The notes: generated by a model from the sequence alone, not told the origin. A stretch of 64,000 bases of DNA from Stercorarius parasiticus (GCA_013396915.1 VWZL01000830.1:640356-704355); one strand, 5' to 3'. Counted from the first letter of the stretch, positions 43,757 to 56,085 are shown. Made by a program: numbers and translations.

Positions 43757-46700
43757 CAGTGCATGTAATACAGCATGTATATTAGGATGAACTGAAAGCC
43801 CACAAGTTTCTAAATGAGAGTTTTAATGATTCTTCAAGTCACAGGCAAACAACATCCTGAAGGAACGCAAACCGTTCTGCGTGCAAAGTGATGGAAATAA
43901 TTACTGGTGGTGCCTTGGCCCTCCAGCTGTAGGGTGTGCTCCGCTCCTGTTCAGGGCGGTCGACTCAGCAACTCAAAGGCTGAAAGACACAGGCAAAGAA
44001 AAAAACTCCAGCCGAGGCAGACATTTCTGAGTTAGTAAATTAAGCAATTTGTTCCATAATCACAACGGCAGCCGGCGTCAGCAGAAACTCAGTTTCAGCC
44101 TGGAGAGAGTAGCTGGCCCTTCATCTGCAAATTAATCGGTATTGTGCTGCCACGTCTCAAAAACATTACTTAGTGCCAAATCTCATTTGAAATGGTTCAT
44201 CCTTTGCCCTTCTCCGTGGAAATACTATCAAATTTAAGGCACAGTCCAGATCTTCTCAGGACCTCGCTGGGCATGAATATAACCAGCTCTGTTCACCTGG
44301 CCCAGCCAACATGACCAGCTGCTCTGGAGCCGCCGGCAGTGGCTGCTCTGCCATTCTGCCTCCCACGTCCATGGCTGGAACGTGCCATGTTCCTCCAAAC
44401 ACAGCCCTGAGCTCCACCTTCACCATGGATCTCCAATTGTGAAAAAAGAAAATAAAATAAACCAGCCATCCATAGGACTTCCCTCACAAGCTGTTCAAGC
44501 ACCTCATCTTTAGAAAATACATAATTTCTTTTTTTCCTCCAGAAAGCCTTTGCAACCCATCTTTAAACAGAACTGAACGTTGCAGGCACGTATCAATATA
44601 CATCATTCCACTGGCTTTGAACTAGAGTATTGATATCAGAAAACTAAGCATAAACATACCCACTGATCAGCTTCTTTCTAAATTTAAGCTTGTTCTTTTT
44701 AACCCTGGAAAATGAAATCCATTGTTACCAATTGTTTGGCCTGGAAAGGTTTCTCCACCCTATGATGCCTCATGCTTGGCCTAACTATGTTTCCACAAGA
44801 TCCATCTTCATGAACATCTACTGACTTCTTTGTAAAGCATCTGAAGAAAGTGCAAAAAGTTTCTAATTTTCTCAGGTTTTATGACATGATTAGTTGTTCA
44901 CCAAAATGCAAATTAAAGTTTAAAAGAAGAAATCCTCACATAGTGCTCCAGAGCTACGCAATGATGGAAGTTTTTGATCAACGTAAGGAAGCAGGGAGCA
45001 GCTTCATTCAACTCATTAGCAGCATCCTGGATCATGCCATCTCCCTCTGCCATTCCCATACCCCCTCCTGCACCTGCAGCACTCAAATAAAGCAGATGCT
45101 CCTATGAATCCCACAAGAAGTTTGTTACAGACAATTATTTGCGACATCTGGTTAACACAATACTCATTTGAAGGCAGCCACTGACGACAGAGGTCAGAAT
45201 AATGACAAAGCCACCAGCCTCTGCACCATGTGAGCTGCTTCTACCCCGCTTCTTCAGTGGGTGGGATGAGTCCTGCCTACAGTCACACAGCAGTCTTCTT
45301 CTGATGTCGTCCACAGAGACAGGAATTCACAGAGATCAAATTTCTCTTTAAAACTGATTTATCATTTTAGTAAAAATGTATTGTTTTTTCCATTATTTTT
45401 TTTTTATATCTTAATTTAAGTAAGAGTGGAAACCAAGAGGGTCAGGCAGAAAATCTGCCCAAAAATCAGCATCTGTGCAGTCACACTGGGGGAGAGAGCA
45501 AACGCTATGCCGAGCAGCACACAGCAAGGAGAGGAAGCTAGAGCAAGTTAAGCAGGGTACGCCAGCCTGGGCAATCCAGCCGAAGAACTGCTTTGCAGCC
45601 AACCGCAACCAGAAGGAAAACTATGGCAAGAAGCCATAGAGGCATGACCCAGAGCCACGGGATGAAGAAGATCATGCTGAAGGACAGGAGGAATTACAAA
45701 CATCACAAGTTCAGGTGTGCAGCCTGTAAAGGTCAGCGTATTCAGACCAAAGAATCTCAGCACACCTGGATCTGCAAGGGCCCATCCATCCTCCTCACCA
45801 CCATCTCCTCCTGTTAGTGCCAACCCTTCCCAACACCTCCCCAAAAGCAGGAAGTTCCTTCCTCTACACGTTTCTAATGCATCTCTATTTCTCTCCGTCT
45901 GCCAATTTTTCTACTTGCAGCCCTTTATCCTCCCGCTGACTGACTTCCCCGCGTGCTGACATTTATACGGCCCTGCTGTTTGGAAACAGGCACCTACTCG
46001 CTTCCTTTCAGCAATCAGTCAGTCAGTCTGACACCCTGCCTACTGCTTGCCTCAGGAGTTTATGCTAGGGATTTTTCAGCTTTCTGGTGTGTGTTGTCAA
46101 TTGCCTGCCAAGCCACAGAACATCAAGCCCTGGTAATAAAGCCGTGGCCGGCGTGATGTCCCACCAATTCACATGAGGAAGTGCTTCCCTCAGGTTTCAC
46201 GATAAGACTGGGCCCTGGAAGGTCCTCAAAGACTTTGCTTGTTTCTGTAAGCTGCCTATAATGCTCAAGGACTCCAAAATATCAATAATACCCTCTTATC
46301 TGCGTTCATCAAAACCTATCCCGAAAGCAGAACCAGACACAGGAGCCCAGATGGCAGGTGCCACCACACTTTGATGAGCACAGATCCAGGCCCAACTTTG
46401 GAAACAGGTTTGGTTCACAGGGAAGGTTTGCTCTCATGCAGATTCAAAACGCCACCTCTGATCTCCACAGCATTGGAGAACAAGCACAACCCAGACGTGG
46501 GAGGGCAGTACAGACCCAAATCACTACGTAGTAGCCTTACACGCTATTTTACCTGCTTTTGCACCCCTAGGGAACTGGCAGAACAAACTGGAGGATCCTG
46601 TAATCTTCAAAGTGAGGTTTCTTTTCTTGGTCTTCCCTCTTTCTGTGGTCCTTTAGAGAAGGGCAAGACCAAAAACCACACGCAGCACAGCGCTGAAAAC

Positions 46701-47486
46701 GTCCAGCTCATTTTGAGGAAGATGTCCTTAGAAGCACAATCCTAGCTAAACTTTCACAGTAACAGCCTCACGTGTACGTATGTATGTACGCACAACCTTC
46801 ACAGTTGCAGTCTCCGAATTGGTGGCAGACACTTCCTCAAGAACGCAGGTAGACCAACGCTAAGAAATACAACTGAGAGCTCATAAGTGCGTATTTTTGG
46901 TCTTAAAGCTCTCCCATGCAAAGCTTTTCCATACTCTGCGTTTCATTCATTTCAATAGTTCAAGAAAATATCGGATGATATGAAGCATCAAGAGATGTAT
47001 CACCAAGAATATTCTGTAATATGTTACAATGCTTTCATCACCATGTTTTGTACAGACTACTTCATATGCATGAAATTAAAAACGCTTCCCTGTGTCCCAC
47101 AAACGCTTTAATTTACAATGGAAATACAGTATACAAAGCATCCTTCTGCCTTTGCAGTGCTGGGCCCTAAAATATTGGCCATAGTTTAGCAAGGTCTTTA
47201 TGTCCTTCATTAACAAGACCTTAATAAAAGATAACCTGTATAATGAGCTAAAGATCAACGAAATTAGATACAAATTCCTGTTTGTTTTGGTTACTTGGTG
47301 TTTGGGGGTTCTTAGGAGGGGCTGAGGGCTTCTTAAGCTAATTACTAATAGAAATTGTACACCAAGAAAACCATATTTTATCTTATAAGCTTTCTGAGAG
47401 TAGGGCTTCATTTATATGAATCTTCTACATAAACAAACAGATTAAATGTATTTTTCATCTGATAGACATGCATCTCTCCTAATATC

Positions 47487-48412
47487 CTCCTTAGGGTCAC
47501 GTTGGAGGCCTATAACCAGTGGTGTCGCCCAAGGGTCAATACTTGGACCGGTATTGTTTAATGTATTCATCAACGACCTGGACGAGGGGACAGAGTGTAT
47601 GCTCAGCAAGTTCGCTGATGATACCAAACTGGGTGGGGTGGCTGACACCCCAGAGGGCCGTGCTGCCATCCAGCGTGACCTAGACAGGCTGGAGAGCTGG
47701 GCAGAGAAGAACCTAATGACATTCAACAAGGACAAGTGTAGGGTCCTGCACCTGGGGAGGAAGAATGAGAGGCACCAGTATAGGTTAGGGGTGGACCTGC
47801 TGGAAAGCAGCTCTGAAGAAAAGGATCTGGGGGTCTTGGTAGACAGGAAATTATCCATGAGCCAGCAATGTGCCCTTGTCACCAAGAAGGCCAATGGAAT
47901 TCTGGGCTGTAGGGAAGAGTGTGGTAAGCAGGTCAAGGGAGGTCATTCTTCCCCTCTACTCTGCCCCGGTGAGGCCTCAACTGGAATACTGTGTCCAGTT
48001 CTGGGCTCCCCAGTTCAAGAGAGACAGGGAACTACTGGAGAGAGTCCAGCATAGGGCAACAAAGATGATGGAGGGATTGGAGCATCTCCCTTATGAGGAG
48101 AGGCTGAGAAAGCTGGGACTCTTTAGCCTGGAGAAGAGAAGGCTGAGGGGAGACCTTATTGATGTTTACAAGCATCTACAGGGTGGGTTTAAGGAGGATG
48201 GAGCCAGACTCTTTTCAGTGGTTCCCAGTAACAGGACGAGGGGTAACGGGCACAAGCTGGAACATAGGAAGTTCCGATCAAATATGAGAAAAAACTTCCT
48301 TACGGTGAGGGTGACAGAGCACTGGAACAGGCTGCCCAGGGAGGTTGTGGAGTCCCCTTCTCTGGAGACTTTCCAGACCCGCCTGCATGCAGTCCTGAGT
48401 AATGTGCTCTAG
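47487..48412 (+). pseudogene. CR1 ORF2 reverse-transcriptase/C-terminal remnant, one frameshift
   Basis: About 300 codons of ORF2. The first frame (from 47487 to about 47910) holds the reverse-transcriptase motifs: [20 protein letters not shown], then FADDTKLGG with both catalytic aspartates, then the [13 protein letters not shown] and [15 protein letters not shown] blocks. The protein then continues in another frame (to 48412) with [61 protein letters not shown] and a terminal VLSNVL. The frame change is near 47905-47925, just after a GILGC block. No endonuclease domain is present because of the 5' truncation. Confidence 0.93.
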
Positions 48413-48490
48413 GCAGTCCTGCTTTAGCAGGGGAGTTGGACTAGATGATCTCTAGAGGTCCCTTCCAACTCTGAAAAATTCCGCGATTTA
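47487..48490 (+). mobile_element. CR1 LINE, 5'-truncated, plus strand
   Basis: The longest CR1 piece in the window and the only one on the plus strand. It enters within the reverse-transcriptase domain (a [15 protein letters not shown] block at about 47520-47565), passes the FADD catalytic motif near 47611-47625, and runs to a TAG at about 48410-48412. The 3' untranslated part is about 75 bases and shows GCTTTAGCAGGGGAGTTGG, ACTAGATGATCTCTAGAGG and TCCCTTCCAACTCT. It ends near 48490 with a decayed ATTCCGCGATT where the family carries an ATTCTATGATT-type octamer repeat. The 3' tail sequence differs from the minus-strand copies, suggesting another CR1 subfamily. Confidence 0.97.
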
Positions 48491-48927
48491 ATGTCAAATC
48501 TTTCAAAAACGATATGAGCACATATTTCAAAGCAAAAGAAATAGTCTTTTTTCTTTTCTGTAATAGAATCATATGAAAACTCAAACAAAATGAAAAAGGG
48601 ATAGCTATCATCTCTTTTAACCTATTTCTTTAAAATATATCAAATAAAATGGAAAAACATTATTTTTATGCTAAAGCTCACAATAAGAAGTGTGGGGGGT
48701 TGTGGGTGTTTGTTTTTTAGAAGTAGCTCATTCCAGTGAAAAATAACATCTTCCTTTTACTCTGTAAATTCAGAAGACCTATGGATACCTATTTAAGAAC
48801 TGGGAAATATGAGAAAGCCACCTACAGATACATTGATGCACAGCCAAATTCTCCTTGCAAATAACAGAACTGGAGTTAAGATTTTTATATATAAAAGTTA
48901 AGCTGAGTTTTAATAAAAGTTAAGTTT

Positions 48928-48954
48928 GTATGTATGTGTGTGTACATATATATA
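48928..48954. repeat. Alternating purine-pyrimidine tract
   Basis: GTATGTATGTGTGTGTACAT followed by ATATATA: a compound TATG/TG/TA microsatellite, mostly alternating purine-pyrimidine. Confidence 0.85.
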
Positions 48955-51900
48955 AAGGCATGAGATCAGAGCTGGTATACACTGAACAAGAACAGCTGCT
49001 ACAAAATTGATTGAAAAAGGTGAAAACACATGAAACCTAGAAAACTTACCTTAAAACAGCTTCATCCAAAAACTAATTCAAAGTTAGGGCACTTTATGAA
49101 AACACAACTGAAGTACAGTAGCAGCCAAGAAACAAAGTGGTTTATGAATTTGTCCAAGTTCTTGCATACATTTCTAACAATTTTTATTGTATATGTCAAG
49201 AAGCACTAGCAAATTTCTTCAGCCAAGGTTAAAAACAAAAAAAGTAACTTGTGCACTAACTTTTATTAGCTTTGCATACAAGCTACTGTACTTGCATACA
49301 GCATGTTCAGGTTCTTTTTGGGTCTACTTTACTTAGAAGTCAGGCCCAAAAGGTGCCTAGAATAAGTACTTAAATCAAAACTGTATTTAGGAATCTATGC
49401 GAACGTGACTAGTTTTCCAGATATATGGGGTATCCAGAATTCCCGCTAAAGCCAAAGAAGTTGCAGAGCTTAATACATTTTAAGCAAAACCACGGATGTG
49501 ATAAAAGGTATTCCTTTCAGCATTCACGTGCTGATGCCAGCCCTAACTCTATGTATGAGGTATACTCCTTTCCATTTCCAGTTTTCATATGAACAGTCCT
49601 GAAACAAAAAGGAAAACTGGACCAGATCTGAGATTTAAGGGCAGATCACAGTTAACCATTTTGTTGTGGATACAAGCGTAACTAAGGTAATAGAAATTCC
49701 ACAGTCTCTTGGATTAAACTCAAGTTCCCCCCACAAGAAAAAGCGCATGTGCTTTGGATGGGAAATAATTTCCAATATTTTATAAGATTCCTTTTTAGGC
49801 ATCACTTCTCTCTTAAACAAAAATCACAGCTGAGAACTGCCTTGTCTCACATTTAATAGACAAATAAAAGCATATTTAAAACCATGCACCATAAAAAGTT
49901 TTATAGTCAAAAGAAAAAAAGACACATTAGAAGCTCTGGAAAAAAATAAGGTACTTAAGCATACATGGTAAGTTGTTTAGGTTCCAAGTACCATAAAATA
50001 TTACTAAGTTCACAATCATTCATGTATTTTAAAGCAGGCTGTTGCAGAATTCCTTAGGAAGATAGAAAAACTAAGGACTCCACCTGCTTCCACTCACAGT
50101 CCCTCTCCCCCCAGTCCCACATTAAGTCTCATGCGCTGCCAGAAAAATACACTTCATGTGTGTCTGCATGATTTTAAAGTGTGAGAGATATAAGATATTC
50201 AGGGGAGAGAGGATTTTAAAAGGTGTCATTGGACTCTCACGAGGCAAAAAAAGGAACTATCTTTCAAAATAACAGCAGTTTATTGATAGGAAAATAAACT
50301 TTTCTGCTAGATGTAATTTTAAATGCACCAATTTAAAATTAACACTTAGATAAAGCACATGCACAAGCACATTGTTTGTACAGTACATAGAGAAAATAAG
50401 GAAAATTCATGAGACTATGTTCAAGGTGATACAGTCTCTAAACTATTTTGGATCTGCTGCTTCGTTCCCAGATTTGAGTAAGGAATGTTACTCTTCACCT
50501 TCGCATATGAGCAGGCAGAAATCTCTGAACTTCTAAACATGCTGGCATAGTGTCCAGATAATAAAGGAAAGCTCAAGAATGGTGAAGTATTCTACCGAAG
50601 ACCTTCAAAACTCCAAATTACACAAGAATTAGCCTCACGACCGGTGTCCAGTAGGTTGTCTTCTCCTTTATTTACTTCGCTTATATGAGTAACCTGACTA
50701 ATAAACACCTTTCCTCACCTCTGCTACTACCTTAACAGTCAAATGTCATAGGCATTATTTCTCACCTTTAGGAAACGCAACAGAAGTAGAATAGTTATAA
50801 ATCCTTTTTATCCAGAAATGGCTACAACTTTTAAAATTACTTTAAGATTCAAAGATGCATTTTTTACAGAAAAAAATAATTTAAGATGTCCTGTAAATCT
50901 GTCATTCATTTAATTTAGGTGTGTCCTGAGGTCTCCTATAATAAAGTAATGAACCCGAGTCAGTAACAGAATACTTTCTTAAGTGATTATTAAAAGATCG
51001 GTAGATCTTAAATCTGGACTTCTCTCTTGTTATAAATGTCCTTACTGAGTTCATTACCAAGCTTACTTCAGGCAATTAAGAAAAAGAAGAGTCAGCATTG
51101 GCAGAGAGTGAAAGTTACACGTGATAAAGGACATCCTCGAGCCCTTCCACATTTTCTCAATTGTATTGGGTTTACACTGGAGATCTTCTACTACACATGC
51201 TTCCTTTAAACCCTATCAAATACTAGTAAAATAAGGTAAAACTAGATGTTTACAAAAAAAATCTAGCAGTTAGTCTTAGGACTGTTGCATGTTGTTAGCT
51301 GCCAGTTTTTATGCCTTTTGCTCATAGTTACTCTACCGGGGACATCCCTTAGCCCAGCTACAGCATGTGCTCAGGCAGTACTGAGCATCTGACAAGCTGT
51401 TCTGCCAAAAGGATGCTAAATTTTGAGCAATTAACAGCTAATACAGGAACAGCATTACCAAATTCTTGTCATGTGGTTCCAAGTAGCTTTACTCCTCTGC
51501 TTCTTCTAACGGTCTTTTTGTTTTCAAAGCAACTATTTTCAGGTGTGCCAGGTGAAAACACCACAGACCTTCTGAAAGCTGGTATCACAGAGATTGCAGA
51601 TTTCTGGAAAACTCTTGCCTTCAATGGGAACTTGCATTTGATTCTGAAAAATTTAAATGTAAAAGAATTTAGGAGGACCTCAGAAGATGAAAAACGTCCT
51701 AGGCAGCATCTTTTATTCAAAAGACTTACAGTTAACACAAAATGGAAAGAAAATACCAGGATCCTGTGAAATTTAAATACTGTGCTTTCAAGTTTACCAC
51801 ACAGCTGTAAAGAAAAGTGATAAGCTAGGAAGAGTAGAATTTGGCAGTAGGACGAGAGCAGGGACCCCTCTGCAATGGGGCAAGAGTGCTCTGAGGCGAA

Positions 51901-53160
51901 GAGCTCTGTGGCCGCCTCCACAGCTATTTGTATCTGCTTTGCTTTCAACCAACAACATTGCCAATTACAGAAATAGTTTTTGAAATGTGAATATGGGTGC
52001 CGTGAAAACTGGACTGAGACCAGTAACTCATTTTGCAGACCTCTATCTAGTTATTCAGATGCTAATGGTCTTCAGCCACTACAGTCAAGACTGAATTTAA
52101 ACCAGTACCCTAAGAGAGAATAATACCATTTCTTCACTACCTATCTCATCAGCCATCTAATGCTTCCCAAAGCAGTAAACACTTTCAAGTGCAAATATTG
52201 CTATACCTTCAACTGTTGCTATGCAACACTAGGTCTTATATTTCCTAGAAAGATGTGAAGGAAATTGGACTCTTGATCCTTAGCTTAACTACTATTACTC
52301 ACCATCATATCTGCTCTACACAATTTGGATTAATACTCATAGAGGAAACCAGGTTATAGTCTTCAACAATTTACTTTTAGAATCTGGGCTCTGCTCCAAT
52401 GTACTTCCCCCCTCGTTTAATATTTAATTCTTTTTTGAACATGACCTGCCCTGCCAATTTTAAGAGAAACCATCCGAGTTCTTCATTCAGCTCTATTATA
52501 GTCATTTTGCTTCAGAATTGCTCCCACAACAGTATCAGGCATGTCTTAGGCATAATTATGTTTTATGGTTATAAAAGTTAGCATTGCTGGAATGCAAGAG
52601 GACTAAAAGTACAGTGCACACACAAGGTTCATAACGCAGCCCTTCTCGTATGCGCAGGAGAAAGAACACCACCCCATAAACAACTTCCCCCCCTGCCACA
52701 GCTCCTCATCTTCAGGCGTTCTGGGACAACAAATCACCATATCAATCAGCGTAACTTTCAGAAGTAACAGCAGGATTCTTTTTTTTTTTTCCTTCCTAAG
52801 GCCAATTCGCTCCTCTGTAGACATGCAGACATTTTTAGTAACACTTCTGGATAATCAGCTTTATCAGCCAGATGGTACATTTTTTGGAACAAGAGACATG
52901 GACTGTTCGTTTCACCGCAAACTGGGGCAATCCATTTTGATAAGAATTTAATTCACAGTTAATACAGATTGTTGGCATCTGGTTTTATATGAATTGATTG
53001 CACAGTGAAATCAGGTCAAGATCAGCTCTGGGTAAGAAACCAACAGATCTAGTGGTGAACCCCTGTCAATGCACATCATCGTGGAATTTGGCTAACCAGA
53101 AGACGTCCATGCCCCAGCAAGACAGAACACGTGTTATGTGGGCCCTCGACCAAAGCATTC

Positions 53161-53178
53161 AAAAAAAAAAAAAAAAAA
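53161..53178. repeat. Poly-A run (18)
   Basis: Eighteen A residues followed by GGAGGGAG. The upstream 150 bases are not a recognisable retrocopy, and no flanking duplication was found by eye. Confidence 0.9.
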
Positions 53179-53760
53179 GGAGGGAGTTGGCAACACTGGC
53201 AAATGCTCTCCCATTTCACTTTGGTACACACACAACCAGCAGAGTCCTTTACATTGTGACATACAGCCATGCTGCTTAATACTTGTGCTTCATAGTACCT
53301 AAGTTAAGAAGAGATGAGTCAAAAAGAAGTAATTAGAAGCCTGATACACTTTCACATGAAATACACAATTTATTTTTTTTTTAAACAGCTTCAGTATAGT
53401 AGATACTTTTTAATCAAACAATAATCTTCTGACCAGAATCATTGAAAGTTCCGAGAATTGCACAATATTTATGTTGTATTTACAGCAATTTCCAGAGCAA
53501 TTTTCAGCAAATCAATTCACCTTGTTTCTCTCCAAACTCACACTAGGCCTTTCTTTATCACATTACAAAGCTTGTAAATGAAACCATTTTTGAGAAAACA
53601 TAATTTCAGAATACATACTTAAAGTTCAAGCAATAGATAGATTTTGAGAATGTGAACAAAATTATGACCAGACCTCAAAATGTTTACTTTAAGGTTTAGC
53701 ATCCGCACAGTGCAAGACTACAAAATTGATGTGTATCACAGATGATTTTATCCTTTGCGT

Positions 53761-53820
53761 AATAATACACCTGATAGAAGATAGAACATGCATCATATTC
53801 TATCTTCTGTTTACGTTATT
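53761..53820. repeat. Hairpin with perfect 11-bp core and extended imperfect stem
   Basis: AGAAGATAGAA (53776-53786) and TTCTATCTTCT (53798-53808) are exact reverse complements around an 11-base loop. Outside an internal loop, AATAA (53761-53765) can pair with TTATT (53816-53820), giving a stem-loop of about 60 bases. The size fits a small pre-microRNA-like or MITE-like hairpin, but no known microRNA seed was recognised. Confidence 0.6.
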
Positions 53821-55941
53821 TTATAGTACCTGAACTAGATCATTTGAAAGCAGAGTTATGAATCCAATGCAAAATGGACATTTTCCTGCCCATCTCAACT
53901 GTTTTCTGACAGAGACCCTGCTACAGTCACAACCACAACGAGAAGGAACAAAAATGCTTTCCCATCAAGTGGGAAGAAACAGTTCCCTTTATGCAGTTTC
54001 ATCATAGAAAGCTCTTTATTCTATGAAGATTAAGGGTGTCAGGTCCCCAAGTCACAAAATACACACACACAACAGCATGTTTGTGCTGTTCACTGGTTTC
54101 GAACAGCGAACCCAACCCTAAGCACTAGGGAAAAAAATCATGACCCAAGGAAAAGATGACTCAGGGTTATTAGAGAAGGAAATTCAGAGGTTTGTTGTTG
54201 TTTTTTGGGGTTTTTTTTTTTTTTTTTACTTGATCTCAGAGATTTCACCTTTCACAGTTCACATCTTCATGTCTTCATGTTTTTCTGTAATAATGACAAA
54301 GACAAGGGATTATCGGCATTTGAAGAACTAAGGCTGCATCTCCCACAATCACAGGATTTGGAGATGAAGCTGTAGATGGCAACACAAGGCAGCCAGATAA
54401 AATCTCAATAGCTACCAAAAATCAATAAAAGCATTTCAAGATCCCCTTCACAGCTATTCCCAGCAGCCACCTGTGAGTGATACCCCGCTTCTTTGTGACC
54501 ACAGAGACTGTTACTGCTTCACACAGCGGCAGACGTACTTCACCACCACCTCTCCCTCCATGGGTCCCATGCAATGGGCCAGCTCTTCTTCCAAGTTTAC
54601 AGTAACCAGCAGAAGAGCAGGAAGACACACGTCCTTTCTGGTGCATATGGAAACAGCAGAGGAGATCAGGAGGAAGGGGTAGGGGGAGAAGAAAAAAGAA
54701 CAAAGTACAAAAAAAAAAAAATAGAAGCCTGCAATACTTGCTGTTGACTTTGTTCAAACAATGCAAGGTCAAAAAAACCACGTGAACTCCTGCAGACTGT
54801 GTCCAAGTCTTCAATTCCACTAAAAGTGGTTTTGGCTGATGCAGCTATTCAATTTCAGAAGATGTATCATGATAAAGCAAGCCTAGAAAGTTCCGTGTTT
54901 CTCTCTAGTGATTCGCACTTTCCCCTTTCTTTTCTTTTTTTTTTTCAATGCAGAAGTAGGAATTTTTGTATAGTTTAAGATGTAACTTTTATTGCACAGA
55001 GGGCTCCATTCAGAATTTTTTTTTAATGAAACATGAATATAATCTTTTGAAAGAAAACCAGCAAAAATTGAAAGTGGCATTGCAAAATTGTGTCTGCCTG
55101 AAACAGCACTGAGAGAAAAAGTGGTTTAAGTCACTGTTAATTACCAAACTTAAGTACTGTATGACCATAGGCAACATAACCTAAACCTGAATTTTTGTAC
55201 CTGCACTCCACAGCTGAGGAAGCAGTGCTGTTTTTACATGAGAGCTATAAGAACAGGAGTTCGGAGCTCCCACCAGGCACCCAGGACACAGAACACATCA
55301 CCCAGTACATTAGAAGGGGGGGAGAGGGGTCACCCTGACACTCTGCCTCACTTCATACTGGTTTTGCTTAGTTACTCTGTACTGCACTTTGACAAACATT
55401 GCAGTGAATGTACACTTCATTGCTAATGTGAAGTTTAGCCAGCTAACATGACATTTCAGACATTAAATTTATTACTTCCCGCATTTGTTAGTTTTACAGT
55501 AAAATAGCAGCAAGTTATTGTTAATAACTTCTGGCATCTGATCAAAGTACAACAATTTGTAACCCTCCAAAATCTTCTAAGATATATAAATATACTATAA
55601 CAGCAGCAAATAACCTCATCAAAAATGAAAAACAATGTACAGCTCTACCAACATAAATCTACAAGTTAAAACTGCAGAAGAGACAGATGGGGGGTTACGT
55701 TTCATTTCAGTAAGCCTCCTGGCAACCTTTCAGCAGCTGCAAAAGGACAAGGCCCATTTTATTCCATCTATTTTAGCATTCTCTGAATACCACAGAAGGC
55801 CTCTAATGATTTGTGCAACTGGTAATTATTCCATCTTTCTGGTTGGCCTGGAAAATGCCTCCAAAGAGTGCCATACCCTTCTGTGGGACACAGCACTAAA
55901 TCAGTCTTCAAAGTCAAGCCCTCAGCAAAACAGCTCTAAAA

Positions 55942-56085
55942 TTTCATAGAGGTTAAGGCCAGGAGGACTATTTGATCATCTAGTCCCATCACCTGCATTT
56001 CACAAAACATTACATTTCTCCCTTAATCCCATTTCAAGCCCAATGACTCTTTAAGACATGTCAGAAAATGTTTGTTCTACAGGTG
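55942..56085 (-). mobile_element. Ancient amniote CR1/L3-type 3' end remnant
   Basis: Starts TTTCATAGAGGTTAAGGCC, then AGGAGGACTATTTGATCATC, then TAGTCCCATCACCTGCATT, followed by CACAAAACAT. This matches by eye the reverse complement of the old CR1 3' ends abundant in turtles and crocodilians (a CATAGATTTTAAGGCCAGAAG / GGGACCA / TGATCATCTAGTC / CCTGCATAACACAGG layout). It is clearly different from the four younger avian copies. It is heavily decayed and non-coding, and the right end is uncertain. Confidence 0.7.

Larger units (their letters stand above)
38771..47486. other. Unique sequence, no supported gene
   Basis: No recognised gene. It holds tandem duplications at 39037-39070 and 42335-42386, and poly-A stretches at 43481-43495 (followed by GAGAG/AAAG units) and 43719-43756. 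A conserved-looking island lies at about 43880-44230, and 44297-44430 is the most coding-like exon candidate of the window. Minus-strand 40712-40893 is an open hydrophobic stretch before a GTGAGT. 45430-45830 is G+C-richer, with frames of 74 codons (plus) and 98 codons (minus) of unknown nature. Confidence 0.5.
48491..55941. other. AT-rich unique sequence, no supported gene
   Basis: No recognised gene. It contains a TATG/TG/TA alternating tract at 48928-48954, an A18 run at 53161-53178, a T-rich run near 54211-54228, and a hairpin at 53761-53820. Overlapping frames at 51365-51769 (plus, 134 codons) and 51469-51948 (minus, 159 codons) lie on opposite strands of the same DNA and resemble no family I know. 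A minus-strand stretch at 49050-49107 has a strong acceptor and a perfect AAG/GTAAGT donor but stops in every frame. Confidence 0.55.

Noticed and set aside
47442..47936. 164-codon minus-strand open frame
   Set aside because: It is the antisense shadow of the plus-strand CR1 ORF2 remnant.
51365..51948. Overlapping 134-codon (plus) and 159-codon (minus) frames
   Set aside because: They occupy the same DNA in opposite directions, neither resembles a known family, and no promoter or splice context favours one.
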